DNA from: an uncultured Lachnospira sp.
GTDB taxonomy: Bacteria; Bacillota; Clostridia; Lachnospirales; Lachnospiraceae
DNA length: 64,000 nt
Assembly (NCBI GenBank): GCA_934343805.1
Contig: CAKRIN010000004.1
Coordinates: 1-64,000, forward strand
Reading direction: 5' to 3'
Shown here piece after piece: positions 24,798-33,577 of this stretch. Numbering within the stretch: the first letter of the stretch is position 1; every line of letters begins with the position of its first letter. Position numbers and translations under genes: made by a program. The notes under the pieces are model-generated. The model saw only the letters and a list, made by a program, of their open reading frames with translations. It had not been told where the DNA came from and did no database searches.

Positions 24798-26405
24798 ATG
24801 AAACTTTCAATAAATGGTATTAAGAATACGACAGATTGGGAAAAGGCTGGCATAAAGCTGCCTTCATATGATGTTGAAAAGGTTGCAGAGGATACAAAAA
24901 AGTCACCTGTATGGGTACATTTTGGTATTGGTAATATTTTCAGGATATTCATTGGTGGAATTGCAGATTCATTATTGGAACAAGGGGTTTCAGATAAAGG
25001 TATTACATGTGTTGAAACATTTGATTTCGATGTAGTAGATAAAATATATAAGCCATTTGATAATCTTGTTATGGCTGTTACATTGAAAGAGGATGGAAAT
25101 ACAGAAAAAAAGGTACTTGGTTCGCTTACAGAAGCTATTAAGGCACAATCGTATTCGCAGAAGGAATGGGAAAGATTAAAGGAGATATTTGCTAACCCGG
25201 GACTTCAGATGGTGTCATTTACTATTACAGAAAAAGGTTATGCGTTGAAGGATTCTAAAGGAGAGTTTCTCTCTTTTATCAGGGAAGACATTGATAAGGG
25301 ACCAGAAAAAGCAACATCAGCAATGGCAGTAACAGCAGCACTTTTGTATGAACGTTTTAAAGCATGTAAGGCACCGATTACAGTTGTATCAATGGATAAC
25401 TGCTCACATAACGGAGAGAAACTCAGAAATTCGATAACAGAGATGGTAACTGAGTGGAATAAAAAAGGATTTGTTGGTAATGATTTTGTTGATTATGTGA
25501 ATAACGAAGAGCTTGTATCATTTCCATGGTCTATGATTGATAAAATTACGCCAAGACCAGCAGATAGTGTTGCTAAAGCATTAGAGGAAGCAGGTGTTGA
25601 GGATATGAGTCCGGTGATAACATCTAAGAAGACATATATTGCTCCATTTGTAAATGCAGAAGGACCACAGTATCTTGTAATAGAAGACAGGTTCCCTAAT
25701 GGTAGACCTCAGCTTGAAAAAGCAGGTGTGTATATGACTGACAGACAGACAGTTAATAAGGTTGAGCGTATGAAAGTAACAACCTGTCTTAATCCATTAC
25801 ACACAGCTTTAGCAGTATATGGCTGCTTATTAGGATATAATCTGATTGCTGATGAAATGAAAGACAAGGAACTTTCAGAACTTGTTAGACGAATTGGGTT
25901 GTCTGAAGGAATGCCTGTGGTAATTAATCCTGAGATTATTTCACCACAGAAGTTTGTGGATGAAGTTCTTAATGTAAGAATACCTAATCCTTTTATGCCT
26001 GATACACCGCAAAGAATAGCGACAGATACTTCACAGAAGGTAGGAATTCGGTATGGCGAAACGATTAAGTCATATGTAGCAAAGGATGGAAGTGCCAAAG
26101 AATTAATGGCGATTCCATTGGCTATTGCAGGATGGTGCAGATATCTTCTTGGAATTGATGATAATGGAGAAAGCTTCGAATTGTCTCCAGATCCGATGGC
26201 GGATGAATTAAAGAAGCACTTATCTGGTATAAAATTAGGGGACACATCATCTTATGCAGGACAGCTTAAGAATTTATTGTCAAACGCCAACATATTTGGT
26301 ATAAATTTATATGAAGCAGGAATTGGCGATAGAATAGAAGAGATGTTTGTTGAAGAGATAGCAGGAAAGGGTGCTGTAAGAAATACACTTAAAAAATACC
26401 TTTAA
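24798..26405 (+). CDS. uxuB: fructuronate reductase (UxuB, mannitol dehydrogenase family)
   Basis: The 535-residue protein has the Rossmann entry VHFGIGNIFRIFIGGIAD and the polyol dehydrogenase blocks VVSMDNCSHNGEKLRN, SFPWSMIDKITPRP and RMKVTTCLNPLHTALAVYGCLLGY, where Lys and Asn are catalytic in the long-chain mannitol dehydrogenase family. It converts D-fructuronate to D-mannonate with NAD(H), just before UxuA in the pathway. TGGAGG precedes the ATG at 24798. It is longer than the E. coli enzyme (about 486) but typical for Firmicutes. A tagaturonate reductase role is possible, but pairing with uxuA favours UxuB. Confidence 0.9.
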   Translation: MKLSINGIKNTTDWEKAGIKLPSYDVEKVAEDTKKSPVWVHFGIGNIFRIFIGGIADSLLEQGVSDKGITCVETFDFDVVDKIYKPFDNLVMAVTLKEDGNTEKKVLGSLTEAIKAQSYSQKEWERLKEIFANPGLQMVSFTITEKGYALKDSKGEFLSFIREDIDKGPEKATSAMAVTAALLYERFKACKAPITVVSMDNCSHNGEKLRNSITEMVTEWNKKGFVGNDFVDYVNNEELVSFPWSMIDKITPRPADSVAKALEEAGVEDMSPVITSKKTYIAPFVNAEGPQYLVIEDRFPNGRPQLEKAGVYMTDRQTVNKVERMKVTTCLNPLHTALAVYGCLLGYNLIADEMKDKELSELVRRIGLSEGMPVVINPEIISPQKFVDEVLNVRIPNPFMPDTPQRIATDTSQKVGIRYGETIKSYVAKDGSAKELMAIPLAIAGWCRYLLGIDDNGESFELSPDPMADELKKHLSGIKLGDTSSYAGQLKNLLSNANIFGINLYEAGIGDRIEEMFVEEIAGKGAVRNTLKKYL

Positions 26406-26448
26406 TATATAACAAGCAGGCTCCTAGAATAAGAAAGGCCGCAGGGTT

Positions 26449-27111
26449 ATGGAGAAATCATTAAACGAAGACACATACGAAAAATTAAAATACGATATCA
26501 TGAATTTCAGGCTTGTACCAGGAGATTCAATAAGTGCACAGAAGATAGCTGTAAGGTATAATGTTTCGAGAACACCGGCAAGAGAGGCAATTGTTAATCT
26601 TGAAAAGGAGGGGCTTCTCAAAATAATACCACAGTCAGGCACATATGTTGCAAGTATTAATTGCAGACGTTTTGAACAGGAATGGTTTGTCAGAAAAAGT
26701 CTTGAAGTGGGGATGGTAGATCCGGTTTTTGAGCATGTCAGCAATGAGATGCTTGATAAGATGGAAGAATTAAACAGCCGCCTCATTAATTATGATAAAT
26801 CTAATGAAAAAGTTCCAAGAATTGAAATCGATAATGCTTTTCATGAACTTATATATGAAAGCTCTGGAGAACAGCTCGCTGCTAATATAATTAAAATGCA
26901 GATGAGTCATTATAACAGAATACGTTTCTTAGCAGAGCTTAATAGTTCTATCAGTGTTAAAACTAACGAGGAACATGAGATGCTTATAGATGCAATAAGG
27001 AAAAAAGATAAAAGAATGTACCTTCGTGTTATTAAAGGACATATTAACAGAATTTTTAATGAGATTGATAAGTTAAGAATAATTTATCCTGATTATTTTG
27101 AAAACAATTAA
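26449..27111 (+). CDS. GntR-family regulator (FadR/FCD type), likely uronate repressor
   Basis: The 220-residue protein has a winged HTH in its first 75 residues (ISAQKIAVRYNVSRTPAREAIVNLEKEGLL). A helical FCD ligand domain follows, with metal-site residues in EIDNAFHELIYESSGEQL, NEEHEMLIDAI and VIKGHINRI. Such proteins (UxuR, ExuR, LldR relatives) bind short palindromes and are released by a sugar acid. It is the third gene after uxuA and uxuB, 43 bases from uxuB, so it probably controls this operon and, given the shared operators, the symporter/beta-glucuronidase unit. The inducer (fructuronate or mannonate) is inference. Confidence 0.85.
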   Translation: MEKSLNEDTYEKLKYDIMNFRLVPGDSISAQKIAVRYNVSRTPAREAIVNLEKEGLLKIIPQSGTYVASINCRRFEQEWFVRKSLEVGMVDPVFEHVSNEMLDKMEELNSRLINYDKSNEKVPRIEIDNAFHELIYESSGEQLAANIIKMQMSHYNRIRFLAELNSSISVKTNEEHEMLIDAIRKKDKRMYLRVIKGHINRIFNEIDKLRIIYPDYFENN

Positions 27112-27112
27112 A

Positions 27113-27162
27113 AACAGCCATCTGGATACCGGAAATCAACAGGTATTCAGATGGTTGTTTTT
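27113..27162. terminator. bidirectional terminator between gntR and araC-type genes
   Basis: AACAGCCATCTGGATACC (27113-27130) pairs with GGTATTCAGATGGTTGTT (27142-27159) over 18 positions, two of them G-T. A T-run follows on the plus strand and TTTT on the minus strand. Confidence 0.88.
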
Positions 27163-27164
27163 AT

Positions 27165-28376
27165 TTATTGAATCATTTCCCTATATTGAGAAGGAGTCAT
27201 GTTTTTGATTTTTTTAAAAAGTTTGGTGAAGTAATTAACATCAGTAATTCCGCATTGTACAGCAATATCCTGTATAGGAAGCTTGGTTGTATTGAGCAGA
27301 TAGATAGCATGTTCAATACGTTTATTATTAACAAAATTAGTGAGTGTTGAACCGGTTTCACGTTTAAACAGAGAAGATACATAACTGCTGTTTAAAGCAA
27401 ATTCAGCAGAAATAGCATTAAGGCTGAGATCGTCGGTTAAGTTAAATGATATATAGTTAATAATATTTTGAACAGGTTTGCTATATTTTCTTAAAGAATA
27501 AGATTGAACAAGCAGACAGTATTTACGCGTGATTTCGTTTTCCAGTGTTTCAAGCTGGGCAATTGTGGTACAGGATTCTATCCGGATAGCAAATTTACGT
27601 GATATCTCATCAAGATGAACAGGATGAACATATGCTGATTGGGCTGCTTTCCTGCAAAGAGTATTAAGAATTATCATGAAATTCTTTCTATCGCGGATTG
27701 AATCCGACAGGCGTGGCTTAATTCCAGATGAATTAAGATGAGCAAGCTTGTCAATTGACGCAAAATCACCATGAGCAACATATTCCATCAGAAGAGATTC
27801 ATCATTATAGCGTTGTTCAAGAACTTCAATGGATTGCTTTGTTGGTTCTGGGGTATAATCATTGTACATGTATTCAGAAGCATTTTTATTAAGAAAATGC
27901 TTTTTCTCAAGCGTATAACTGTCCCATAATTTACTACATAAACAGTTTATTATTGCTTCTATACATCGTTCATCTGCAAATACAGGGAGTGCGGCATAAT
28001 AAAGCTGCATGAAATCAGTAAACCTTGATGGTATTGAATTGTATGAGCATAAATCATCAATTCTTTGATTGGTAAACTTTTCAAATGAAAAAGGTCCGGT
28101 AAAGAAAGCCTTTTTTGAGTCGGGCAATTTAATATATATATAATCACAGGCAAAACTGTCATGAATCAGAAGAATTGTATTATTTTTGCCGGAACAATTA
28201 ATAAGCTCCTGAAATGCTTTCTTATGATTAATTAAAAATGTATCACTGAGAATAGTTTTTCTTAATTCACCATCATATCTGTCATCCCAGAGAAAGGGCG
28301 TATCAATTATATAAGATGGGATTTTTATCTTAGATAATAATTCCATGGTGTAATCCAGATATACATTATATTCCAT
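27165..28376 (-). CDS. AraC-family transcriptional regulator
   Basis: The 403-residue protein has a C-terminal AraC double HTH (about residues 300-400): DDLSLNAISAEFALNSSYVS, LFKRETGSTLTNFVNNKRIEHA, then LPIQDIAVQCGITDVNYFTKLFKKIKNMTPSQYRE. The N-terminal 290 residues match no sensor domain I recognise and lack membrane helices, so the protein is cytoplasmic. It lies between the gntR gene, with which it converges, and the GPH symporter, from which it is divergent. That placement suggests a role in controlling the symporter/beta-glucuronidase unit, perhaps as an activator answering to a glucuronide. Its own -10 (TATAAT, minus strand) is near 28414-28419. Confidence 0.85.
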   Translation of the reverse strand: MEYNVYLDYTMELLSKIKIPSYIIDTPFLWDDRYDGELRKTILSDTFLINHKKAFQELINCSGKNNTILLIHDSFACDYIYIKLPDSKKAFFTGPFSFEKFTNQRIDDLCSYNSIPSRFTDFMQLYYAALPVFADERCIEAIINCLCSKLWDSYTLEKKHFLNKNASEYMYNDYTPEPTKQSIEVLEQRYNDESLLMEYVAHGDFASIDKLAHLNSSGIKPRLSDSIRDRKNFMIILNTLCRKAAQSAYVHPVHLDEISRKFAIRIESCTTIAQLETLENEITRKYCLLVQSYSLRKYSKPVQNIINYISFNLTDDLSLNAISAEFALNSSYVSSLFKRETGSTLTNFVNNKRIEHAIYLLNTTKLPIQDIAVQCGITDVNYFTKLFKKIKNMTPSQYREMIQ

Positions 28377-28458
28377 ACAAAAACTCCAATCTCTATCGTT
28401 TTTTATTACTATATTATAATAACAGAAGAAAACAAAAAATTCAAAGCATAAAAATAAA

Positions 28459-28515
28459 CTGACATGTTATGTTGATTTACACTAACATGTTACTAAGCCA
28501 ATACTGACATGTTAG
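28459..28515. promoter_or_regulatory. three GntR-type operator copies upstream of the symporter
   Basis: CTGACATGTTAT (28459-28470), CTAACATGTTAC (28482-28493) and CTGACATGTTAG (28504-28515) share the core ACATGTT with the uxuA operators. Centre-to-centre distances are 23 and 22 bases, about two helical turns, so bound dimers would lie on the same face. Confidence 0.7.
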
Positions 28516-28532
28516 TATTGGCTTAGCTTTTT
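28493..28532 (+). terminator. 34-base palindrome with operator in its loop and T-run
   Basis: CTAAGCCAATACT (28493-28505) and AGTATTGGCTTAG (28514-28526) are perfect 13-bp arms around GACATGTT, the operator core. CTTTTT follows on the plus strand, giving the shape of a rho-independent terminator upstream of the symporter. It may insulate the operon from transcripts running in from upstream, or act as an attenuator if the promoter lies before 28493. Confidence 0.6.
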
Positions 28533-28729
28533 ATAGTACAATTTTTGTTATAAAAAATGTATGGGTAAAAATAATACTAGATATACTAAAATCTGTAATA
28601 ACGGGTATGTTATGTATAGGTTAATATAAAGACATAGAAAAGAGAGCACATAATAGTGCACATAATATTTAAGGACAGTCTTTAAAAGAAACAATCTACA
28701 ATATTTAATAAAGTAATGGAGGTTTTATT

Positions 28730-30130
28730 ATGACAGATAACAATGGAAAGGTGAAGCCATTTGGTATAAAAGATAAGCTTGGCTATATGTTTGGTGACTT
28801 CGGTAACGATTTTACTTTTTTGTTATCAGCTATGTTTTTGTTGAAGTTTTATACTGATGTTATGGGGGTTTCAGCAGCACTGGTTGGTCTTATGATGATG
28901 GCGGCAAGATTTGTTGATGCTATAACAGATGTAACAATGGGACAGATAGTTGACAGGAGCAGACAGGGAAAGAAAGGTAAATTTGCCCCATGGCTCAGAC
29001 GCATGTGCGGACCTGTTGCATTAGCATCATTTCTGATGTATGCAACATGGTTTAAAGATATGCCGATGGGATTTAAGATTTTCTGGATGTTTTTCACTTA
29101 CCTTCTTTGGGGAAGTATATGTTACACAGGAATTAATATTCCTTATGGTTCAATGGCATCAGCGATTTCAGATAATCCGACAGACAGAACTTCTCTTTCT
29201 AACTGGAGAACAATAGGAGCTACACTTGCTCAGACAGCGATAGGTGTTGTATTACCACTTGTAGTATATTATACAGATGAAGCAGGTAATTCAGTATTAT
29301 CCGGTCAGAAAATGATGCTGGGGGCTTTGGTATGTTCAATAGGAGCAGTGATCTGCTATATGCTTTGCTACAAAATGACAACGGAAAGAGTTAAGGTTGG
29401 ACAGAATACACAGAAGTTTTCGTTTAGCGAGCTTATAAAGGAACTTGCTCATAACAGATCTTTAATAGGCATTATAGTCTGCGCATTGGTATTTTTACTT
29501 GCACAGTTATCATTAAGTAACATGAACGCATATATTTATCCAAATTATTTTGGCAATATAAAAGCAATGTCGATTGCAAGCCTTTCAGGAACAGTAGTAA
29601 TTCTTTTACTTTCAACATTTATTACAAAGCTTGCGTCTAAAATTGGAAAGAAAGAATTATCAGTTATAGGATGTATTATCAGTGCAGCTTCATTTATAAC
29701 ATTATTTATAATTCACACACATAATGTATGGATCTGGATAGCTTTAATAATTATAGCAACAATCGGTACTTCAATGTTTAACATGGTTATATGGGCTATG
29801 ATTACGGATGTTATTGATGAATCAGAAGTTCAGAATGGTGTACGTCAGGATGGAACAATTTACTCAGTATATTCATTTGCAAGAAAGTTAGGACAGGCAT
29901 GTTCATCAGGTTTAGCAGGTGTGCTTCTTTCGATTGTTGGATATACAACAGCCACTGCATTTGATCCTAAGGTTATTGATGGAATCTACAATGTAACATG
30001 TCTTATGCCGGCAGCCGGAATGACATTATTATTGCTTGCATTAATATTCTTATATCCTTTGAATAAAAAGAGAGTAGAAGCAAATGCAGCTAAGTTAAGA
30101 GAAATAAGAGCGGCTAAGGAACAGCAGTAA
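28730..30130 (+). CDS. GPH-family sugar:cation symporter (likely glucuronide transporter)
   Basis: The 466-residue protein has 12 transmembrane helices and the glycoside-pentoside-hexuronide symporter signatures: GYMFGDFGNDFTFLLSAMFL, ARFVDAITDVTMGQIVDRS (the family's D-x-x-x-D-x-x-x-G loop) and FFTYLLWGSICYTGINIPYGS. It is related to MelB and UidB/YicJ. It ends 34 bases before the beta-glucuronidase ATG, and the shared operon suggests glucuronides or free glucuronate as substrate. GGAGG precedes the ATG. The coupling ion (Na+ or H+) is not certain. Confidence 0.88.
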   Translation: MTDNNGKVKPFGIKDKLGYMFGDFGNDFTFLLSAMFLLKFYTDVMGVSAALVGLMMMAARFVDAITDVTMGQIVDRSRQGKKGKFAPWLRRMCGPVALASFLMYATWFKDMPMGFKIFWMFFTYLLWGSICYTGINIPYGSMASAISDNPTDRTSLSNWRTIGATLAQTAIGVVLPLVVYYTDEAGNSVLSGQKMMLGALVCSIGAVICYMLCYKMTTERVKVGQNTQKFSFSELIKELAHNRSLIGIIVCALVFLLAQLSLSNMNAYIYPNYFGNIKAMSIASLSGTVVILLLSTFITKLASKIGKKELSVIGCIISAASFITLFIIHTHNVWIWIALIIIATIGTSMFNMVIWAMITDVIDESEVQNGVRQDGTIYSVYSFARKLGQACSSGLAGVLLSIVGYTTATAFDPKVIDGIYNVTCLMPAAGMTLLLLALIFLYPLNKKRVEANAAKLREIRAAKEQQ

Positions 30131-30164
30131 AAATATTATAAATATAAATCAGGAGGAATTAATT

Positions 30165-32000
30165 ATGTTATATCCAGTTTTAACACAGTCAAGATTATTA
30201 AGCGATTTAAGCGGAGTTTGGAATTTTAAGTTAGACAACGGAAAAGGTTTTGAAGAAAAGTGGTATGATAAGCCTTTGAAAGATGCGGATACAATGCCTG
30301 TGCCAGCTTCTTATAATGATCTTAAGGAGGGAACAGATTTCAGGGATCATTATGGATGGGTGTTTTATCAGAGAAATATATCAGTTCCAGAATATGTAAA
30401 GAGCCAGAGGATTGTACTACGTTGTGCAGCAGTTACACATTATGCCATGATATATCTTAATGGGAAACTGATATGTGAGCATAAAGGAGGATTTCTTCCA
30501 TTTGAAGTAGAATTAAATAATTATTTACAGGATGGTGATAATCTCCTTACCATTGCGGTTAATAATGTTATTGATTACACAACTCTGCCAGTTGGTGGGA
30601 AAGCTAACATGATGAGTGGAATGATGGGTGGCATGGGTGCAGGTGCATCTGACAAACCTCAGAACAATCCTAACTTTGATTTCTTTAATTATTGTGGAAT
30701 TACAAGACCTGTAAAAATCTATACAACACCTGAAACATATATCAATGATATTACAGTTACAGCTGACATTGATTTTACAAAAGAAGAACCATCGGCAGTA
30801 CTTAATTACAATGTTGAAATTAAAGGAAAAGATAACAACAATATAACATGTAAAGTTGAATTATTTGATGAAGAAGGTACAAAGCTTTCGGAAACAGAAG
30901 GGGCAGAAGGCAGCTTTGAGATAAGTAATGTAAGATTATGGCAGCCATTAAATGCTTATCTTTATAAGATAAAGGTTACAGCAGGACAGGATGTGTATAC
31001 ACTTCCATATGGTGTAAGAAGTGTAAGAGTAGATGGCACAAAGTTTTTGATTAATGAAAAGCCATTTTACTTTAAAGGTTACGGAAAGCACGAAGATACA
31101 TTTCCTAATGGCCGTGGAATTAATCTGCCTATGAATACAAAGGATATATCAATTATGAAGTGGCAGCATGCTAACAGCTTCAGAACAAGTCATTATCCTT
31201 ATAGTGAGGAGATGATGAGACTTTGTGATGAAGAAGGTATTGTTGTTATTGATGAAACAACAGCAGTAGGAGTTAATCTTCAGTTTGGCGGAGGAGCTAA
31301 TTTTGGTGGAGAGAGAATAGGAACATTTGATAAGGAGCATGGAGTGCAGACACAGGAGCATCATAAGGATGTTATCCGTGATCTTATATCAAGAGATAAG
31401 AATCATGCATGTGTTGTGATGTGGAGCATAGCCAATGAGCCAGATTCAGCAGCAGAAGGTGCATATGACTACTTTAAGCCTTTATATGATCTTGCAAGAG
31501 AATTAGATCCGCAGAAACGACCATGTACATTGGTAAGTGTTCAGGGAACAACTGCTGATACAGACTGCTCAGCTAAATTAAGTGATGTAATCTGTCTTAA
31601 CAGATATTATGGCTGGTATTTTGGCGGTCCGGATCTTGAGGTATCAGAGGCTGGACTTCGTAAAGAACTCTCCGACTGGGGTAAACTTGGAAAGCCTGTT
31701 ATGTTCACAGAATATGGAGCTGATACAGTGAGCGGACTCCATGATACAACATCTGTAATGTATACAGAAGAATATCAGGTAGAATATTATGAGATGAATA
31801 ATAAAGTATTTGATGAATTCGATTTTGTTGTAGGTGAACAGGCATGGAACTTTGCAGACTTTGCAACAAGCCAGAGTCTGTTAAGAGTACAAGGCAATAA
31901 GAAAGGACTGTTTACAAGAGACAGAAAACCAAAGATGGTTGCACACTACTTCCGTAACAGATGGAGTGCAATTCCTGAATTTAACTATAAGACGAAATAA
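30165..32000 (+). CDS. uidA: beta-glucuronidase (GH2)
   Basis: The 611-residue protein has the GH2 layout of sugar-binding domain, Ig-like domain and TIM barrel. The acid/base Glu is E425 in WSIANEPDS and the nucleophile E516 in FTEYGAD. The NxK motif that recognises the glucuronate carboxylate is at N578-K580 (GNKKGLFTRDRKPK), which separates beta-glucuronidases from galactosidases. A roughly 25-residue insert after AVGVNL corresponds to the Loop 1 region of gut enzymes such as E. coli GusA. There is no signal peptide, so the enzyme is cytoplasmic and needs uptake by the adjacent symporter. AGGAGG precedes the ATG. Confidence 0.95.
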   Translation: MLYPVLTQSRLLSDLSGVWNFKLDNGKGFEEKWYDKPLKDADTMPVPASYNDLKEGTDFRDHYGWVFYQRNISVPEYVKSQRIVLRCAAVTHYAMIYLNGKLICEHKGGFLPFEVELNNYLQDGDNLLTIAVNNVIDYTTLPVGGKANMMSGMMGGMGAGASDKPQNNPNFDFFNYCGITRPVKIYTTPETYINDITVTADIDFTKEEPSAVLNYNVEIKGKDNNNITCKVELFDEEGTKLSETEGAEGSFEISNVRLWQPLNAYLYKIKVTAGQDVYTLPYGVRSVRVDGTKFLINEKPFYFKGYGKHEDTFPNGRGINLPMNTKDISIMKWQHANSFRTSHYPYSEEMMRLCDEEGIVVIDETTAVGVNLQFGGGANFGGERIGTFDKEHGVQTQEHHKDVIRDLISRDKNHACVVMWSIANEPDSAAEGAYDYFKPLYDLARELDPQKRPCTLVSVQGTTADTDCSAKLSDVICLNRYYGWYFGGPDLEVSEAGLRKELSDWGKLGKPVMFTEYGADTVSGLHDTTSVMYTEEYQVEYYEMNNKVFDEFDFVVGEQAWNFADFATSQSLLRVQGNKKGLFTRDRKPKMVAHYFRNRWSAIPEFNYKTK

Positions 32001-32030
32001 ATCACTTTAATAAAATATAAAAATGTATGA

Positions 32031-32067
32031 AAAGCTGCCACTTTATTATCAAAAGAGTGGCAGCTTT
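32031..32067 (+). terminator. terminator of the symporter/beta-glucuronidase operon
   Basis: AAAGCTGCCACT (32031-32042) and AGTGGCAGCTTT (32056-32067) form a perfect 12-bp stem 30 bases after the stop. Confidence 0.85.
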
Positions 32068-32171
32068 AATAATGTGGACGTTTATGAAAATTTTGTAAAC
32101 ATGTAAAAATCTATATACTCTATAAATGATTAATGATATTATAATTAAGTAGATAAAAAAAGAGGTTTGTT

Positions 32172-33536
32172 ATGAATAATAATAATATGACAAGAAATCT
32201 GGGAGAGGGAAATATATCAAAGCTTCTTGCTTCACTTGCAATTCCTGCAGTTGTAGCACAGGTTGTTAATCTGCTGTATAACATAGTTGACCGTGTATAT
32301 ATAGGGCATATTTCAGGCATTGGGGCAAATGCTCTTACAGGAGTCGGACTTTTTACTCCAATACTTATGCTTATTAATGCATTCGCAATGCTTGCCGGTT
32401 CAGGTGGCGCACCAAGGGCAGCAATATTTATGGGAAAGAAGGATAATGAGACAGCCGAGAGGATTATAGGAAACTGTTTTACATTTATAATGATATGTGC
32501 GGTTGTATTGACGGCAGTGTTTTATGTATCTGCACCACAGCTTTTAAGATGGTTTGGCGCAAGTGATGCAACACTTCCATATGCTCTGTCATATGCAAGA
32601 ATATATATTCTTGGAAGCGTATTTGTTCTGATTGTTATGTCAATGAATATGTTTATCACAACACAGGGATTTGCTAAGATCAGTATGATGACTACAGTGA
32701 TTGGTGCAGTGATTAATATAGTTCTGGATCCTATATTTATATTTGCGTTTAATATGGGAGTAAGAGGAGCAGCACTGGCAACAGTACTTAGTCAGGCCGT
32801 TGGAGCTGTGTGGATTCTGCATTTCCTGACTGGTAACAAGACAATACTGCGTCTTAAGAAAGCTAACTTAAGACTTGATGCGAAGATAATCGGACCATGT
32901 CTGGCACTTGGAATATCAACATTTGTAATGTTATCTACAGAGAGTATTTTGTCAATCAGCTTTACATCAAGTCTTTCCAGATACGGCGGAGATCTTGCAG
33001 TAGGAGCAATGACAATTATAACAAGTACTAATCAGCTTATTGTTATGCCATTACAGGGAATATGTCAGGGCGGACAGCCGGTTATCAGTTATAACTATGG
33101 AGCAAAGAACAATGACAGGGTTAAGAAAGCATTTTTTACGCAGTTTAAAGCATGTGTAATATTCACATGTATAAGCTGGGCAATTATGATGATTACACCA
33201 CAGCTGTTTGCCGGCATATTTACAAGTGACAAAGTGCTTGTGAATTATACAGCATGGGCATTGAGAATATATATGGCAGGAATATTTGCAATGGGATTTC
33301 AGGTAAGCTGCCAGCAGAGTTTTATGGCGTTGGGACAGGCAAAAGTCAGTCTTATACTGGCATGTTTAAGGAAACTTATATTGTTGATACCGCTTATATT
33401 CATATTACCATTGATTTTTCAAGATAAAGTATTTGCGGTATTTCTTGCAGAGCCGGTAAGTGATATTATTGCGGCTATTGTAACAACGATAGTATTTATG
33501 TTTAAGTTTAATAATATATTATCTGAAAATGAATAA
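32172..33536 (+). CDS. MATE-family efflux transporter
   Basis: The 454-residue, 12-helix protein has the MATE blocks AIPAVVAQVVNLLYNIVDRVYIG in the first half and MPLQGICQGGQPVISYNYGAK in the second. It begins MNNNNMTRNLGEGNISKLL. It is a paralogue of the pump at 15.9-17.3 kb but divergent in sequence. AGAGG lies before the ATG. The citrate synthase gene follows at 41 bases. Whether the two are functionally linked is not known; citrate export is a speculation. Confidence 0.87.
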   Translation: MNNNNMTRNLGEGNISKLLASLAIPAVVAQVVNLLYNIVDRVYIGHISGIGANALTGVGLFTPILMLINAFAMLAGSGGAPRAAIFMGKKDNETAERIIGNCFTFIMICAVVLTAVFYVSAPQLLRWFGASDATLPYALSYARIYILGSVFVLIVMSMNMFITTQGFAKISMMTTVIGAVINIVLDPIFIFAFNMGVRGAALATVLSQAVGAVWILHFLTGNKTILRLKKANLRLDAKIIGPCLALGISTFVMLSTESILSISFTSSLSRYGGDLAVGAMTIITSTNQLIVMPLQGICQGGQPVISYNYGAKNNDRVKKAFFTQFKACVIFTCISWAIMMITPQLFAGIFTSDKVLVNYTAWALRIYMAGIFAMGFQVSCQQSFMALGQAKVSLILACLRKLILLIPLIFILPLIFQDKVFAVFLAEPVSDIIAAIVTTIVFMFKFNNILSENE

Positions 33537-33577
33537 TATAAAAAATTTTAATGAGTAGCAGGAAAGGGGCAATGGGA

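Larger units (their letters stand above)
28377..28729. other. 353-base regulatory gap between the araC-type gene and the symporter
   Basis: The gap holds three copies of the 12-bp GntR-type site (28459-28515), a 34-base near-perfect palindrome with a T-run (28493-28532), and an AT-rich leader of about 190 bases with no open frame of note. I find no convincing full promoter for the symporter downstream of the palindrome; a TTGTTA at 28545-28550 has only a weak -10 partner. Confidence 0.6.
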
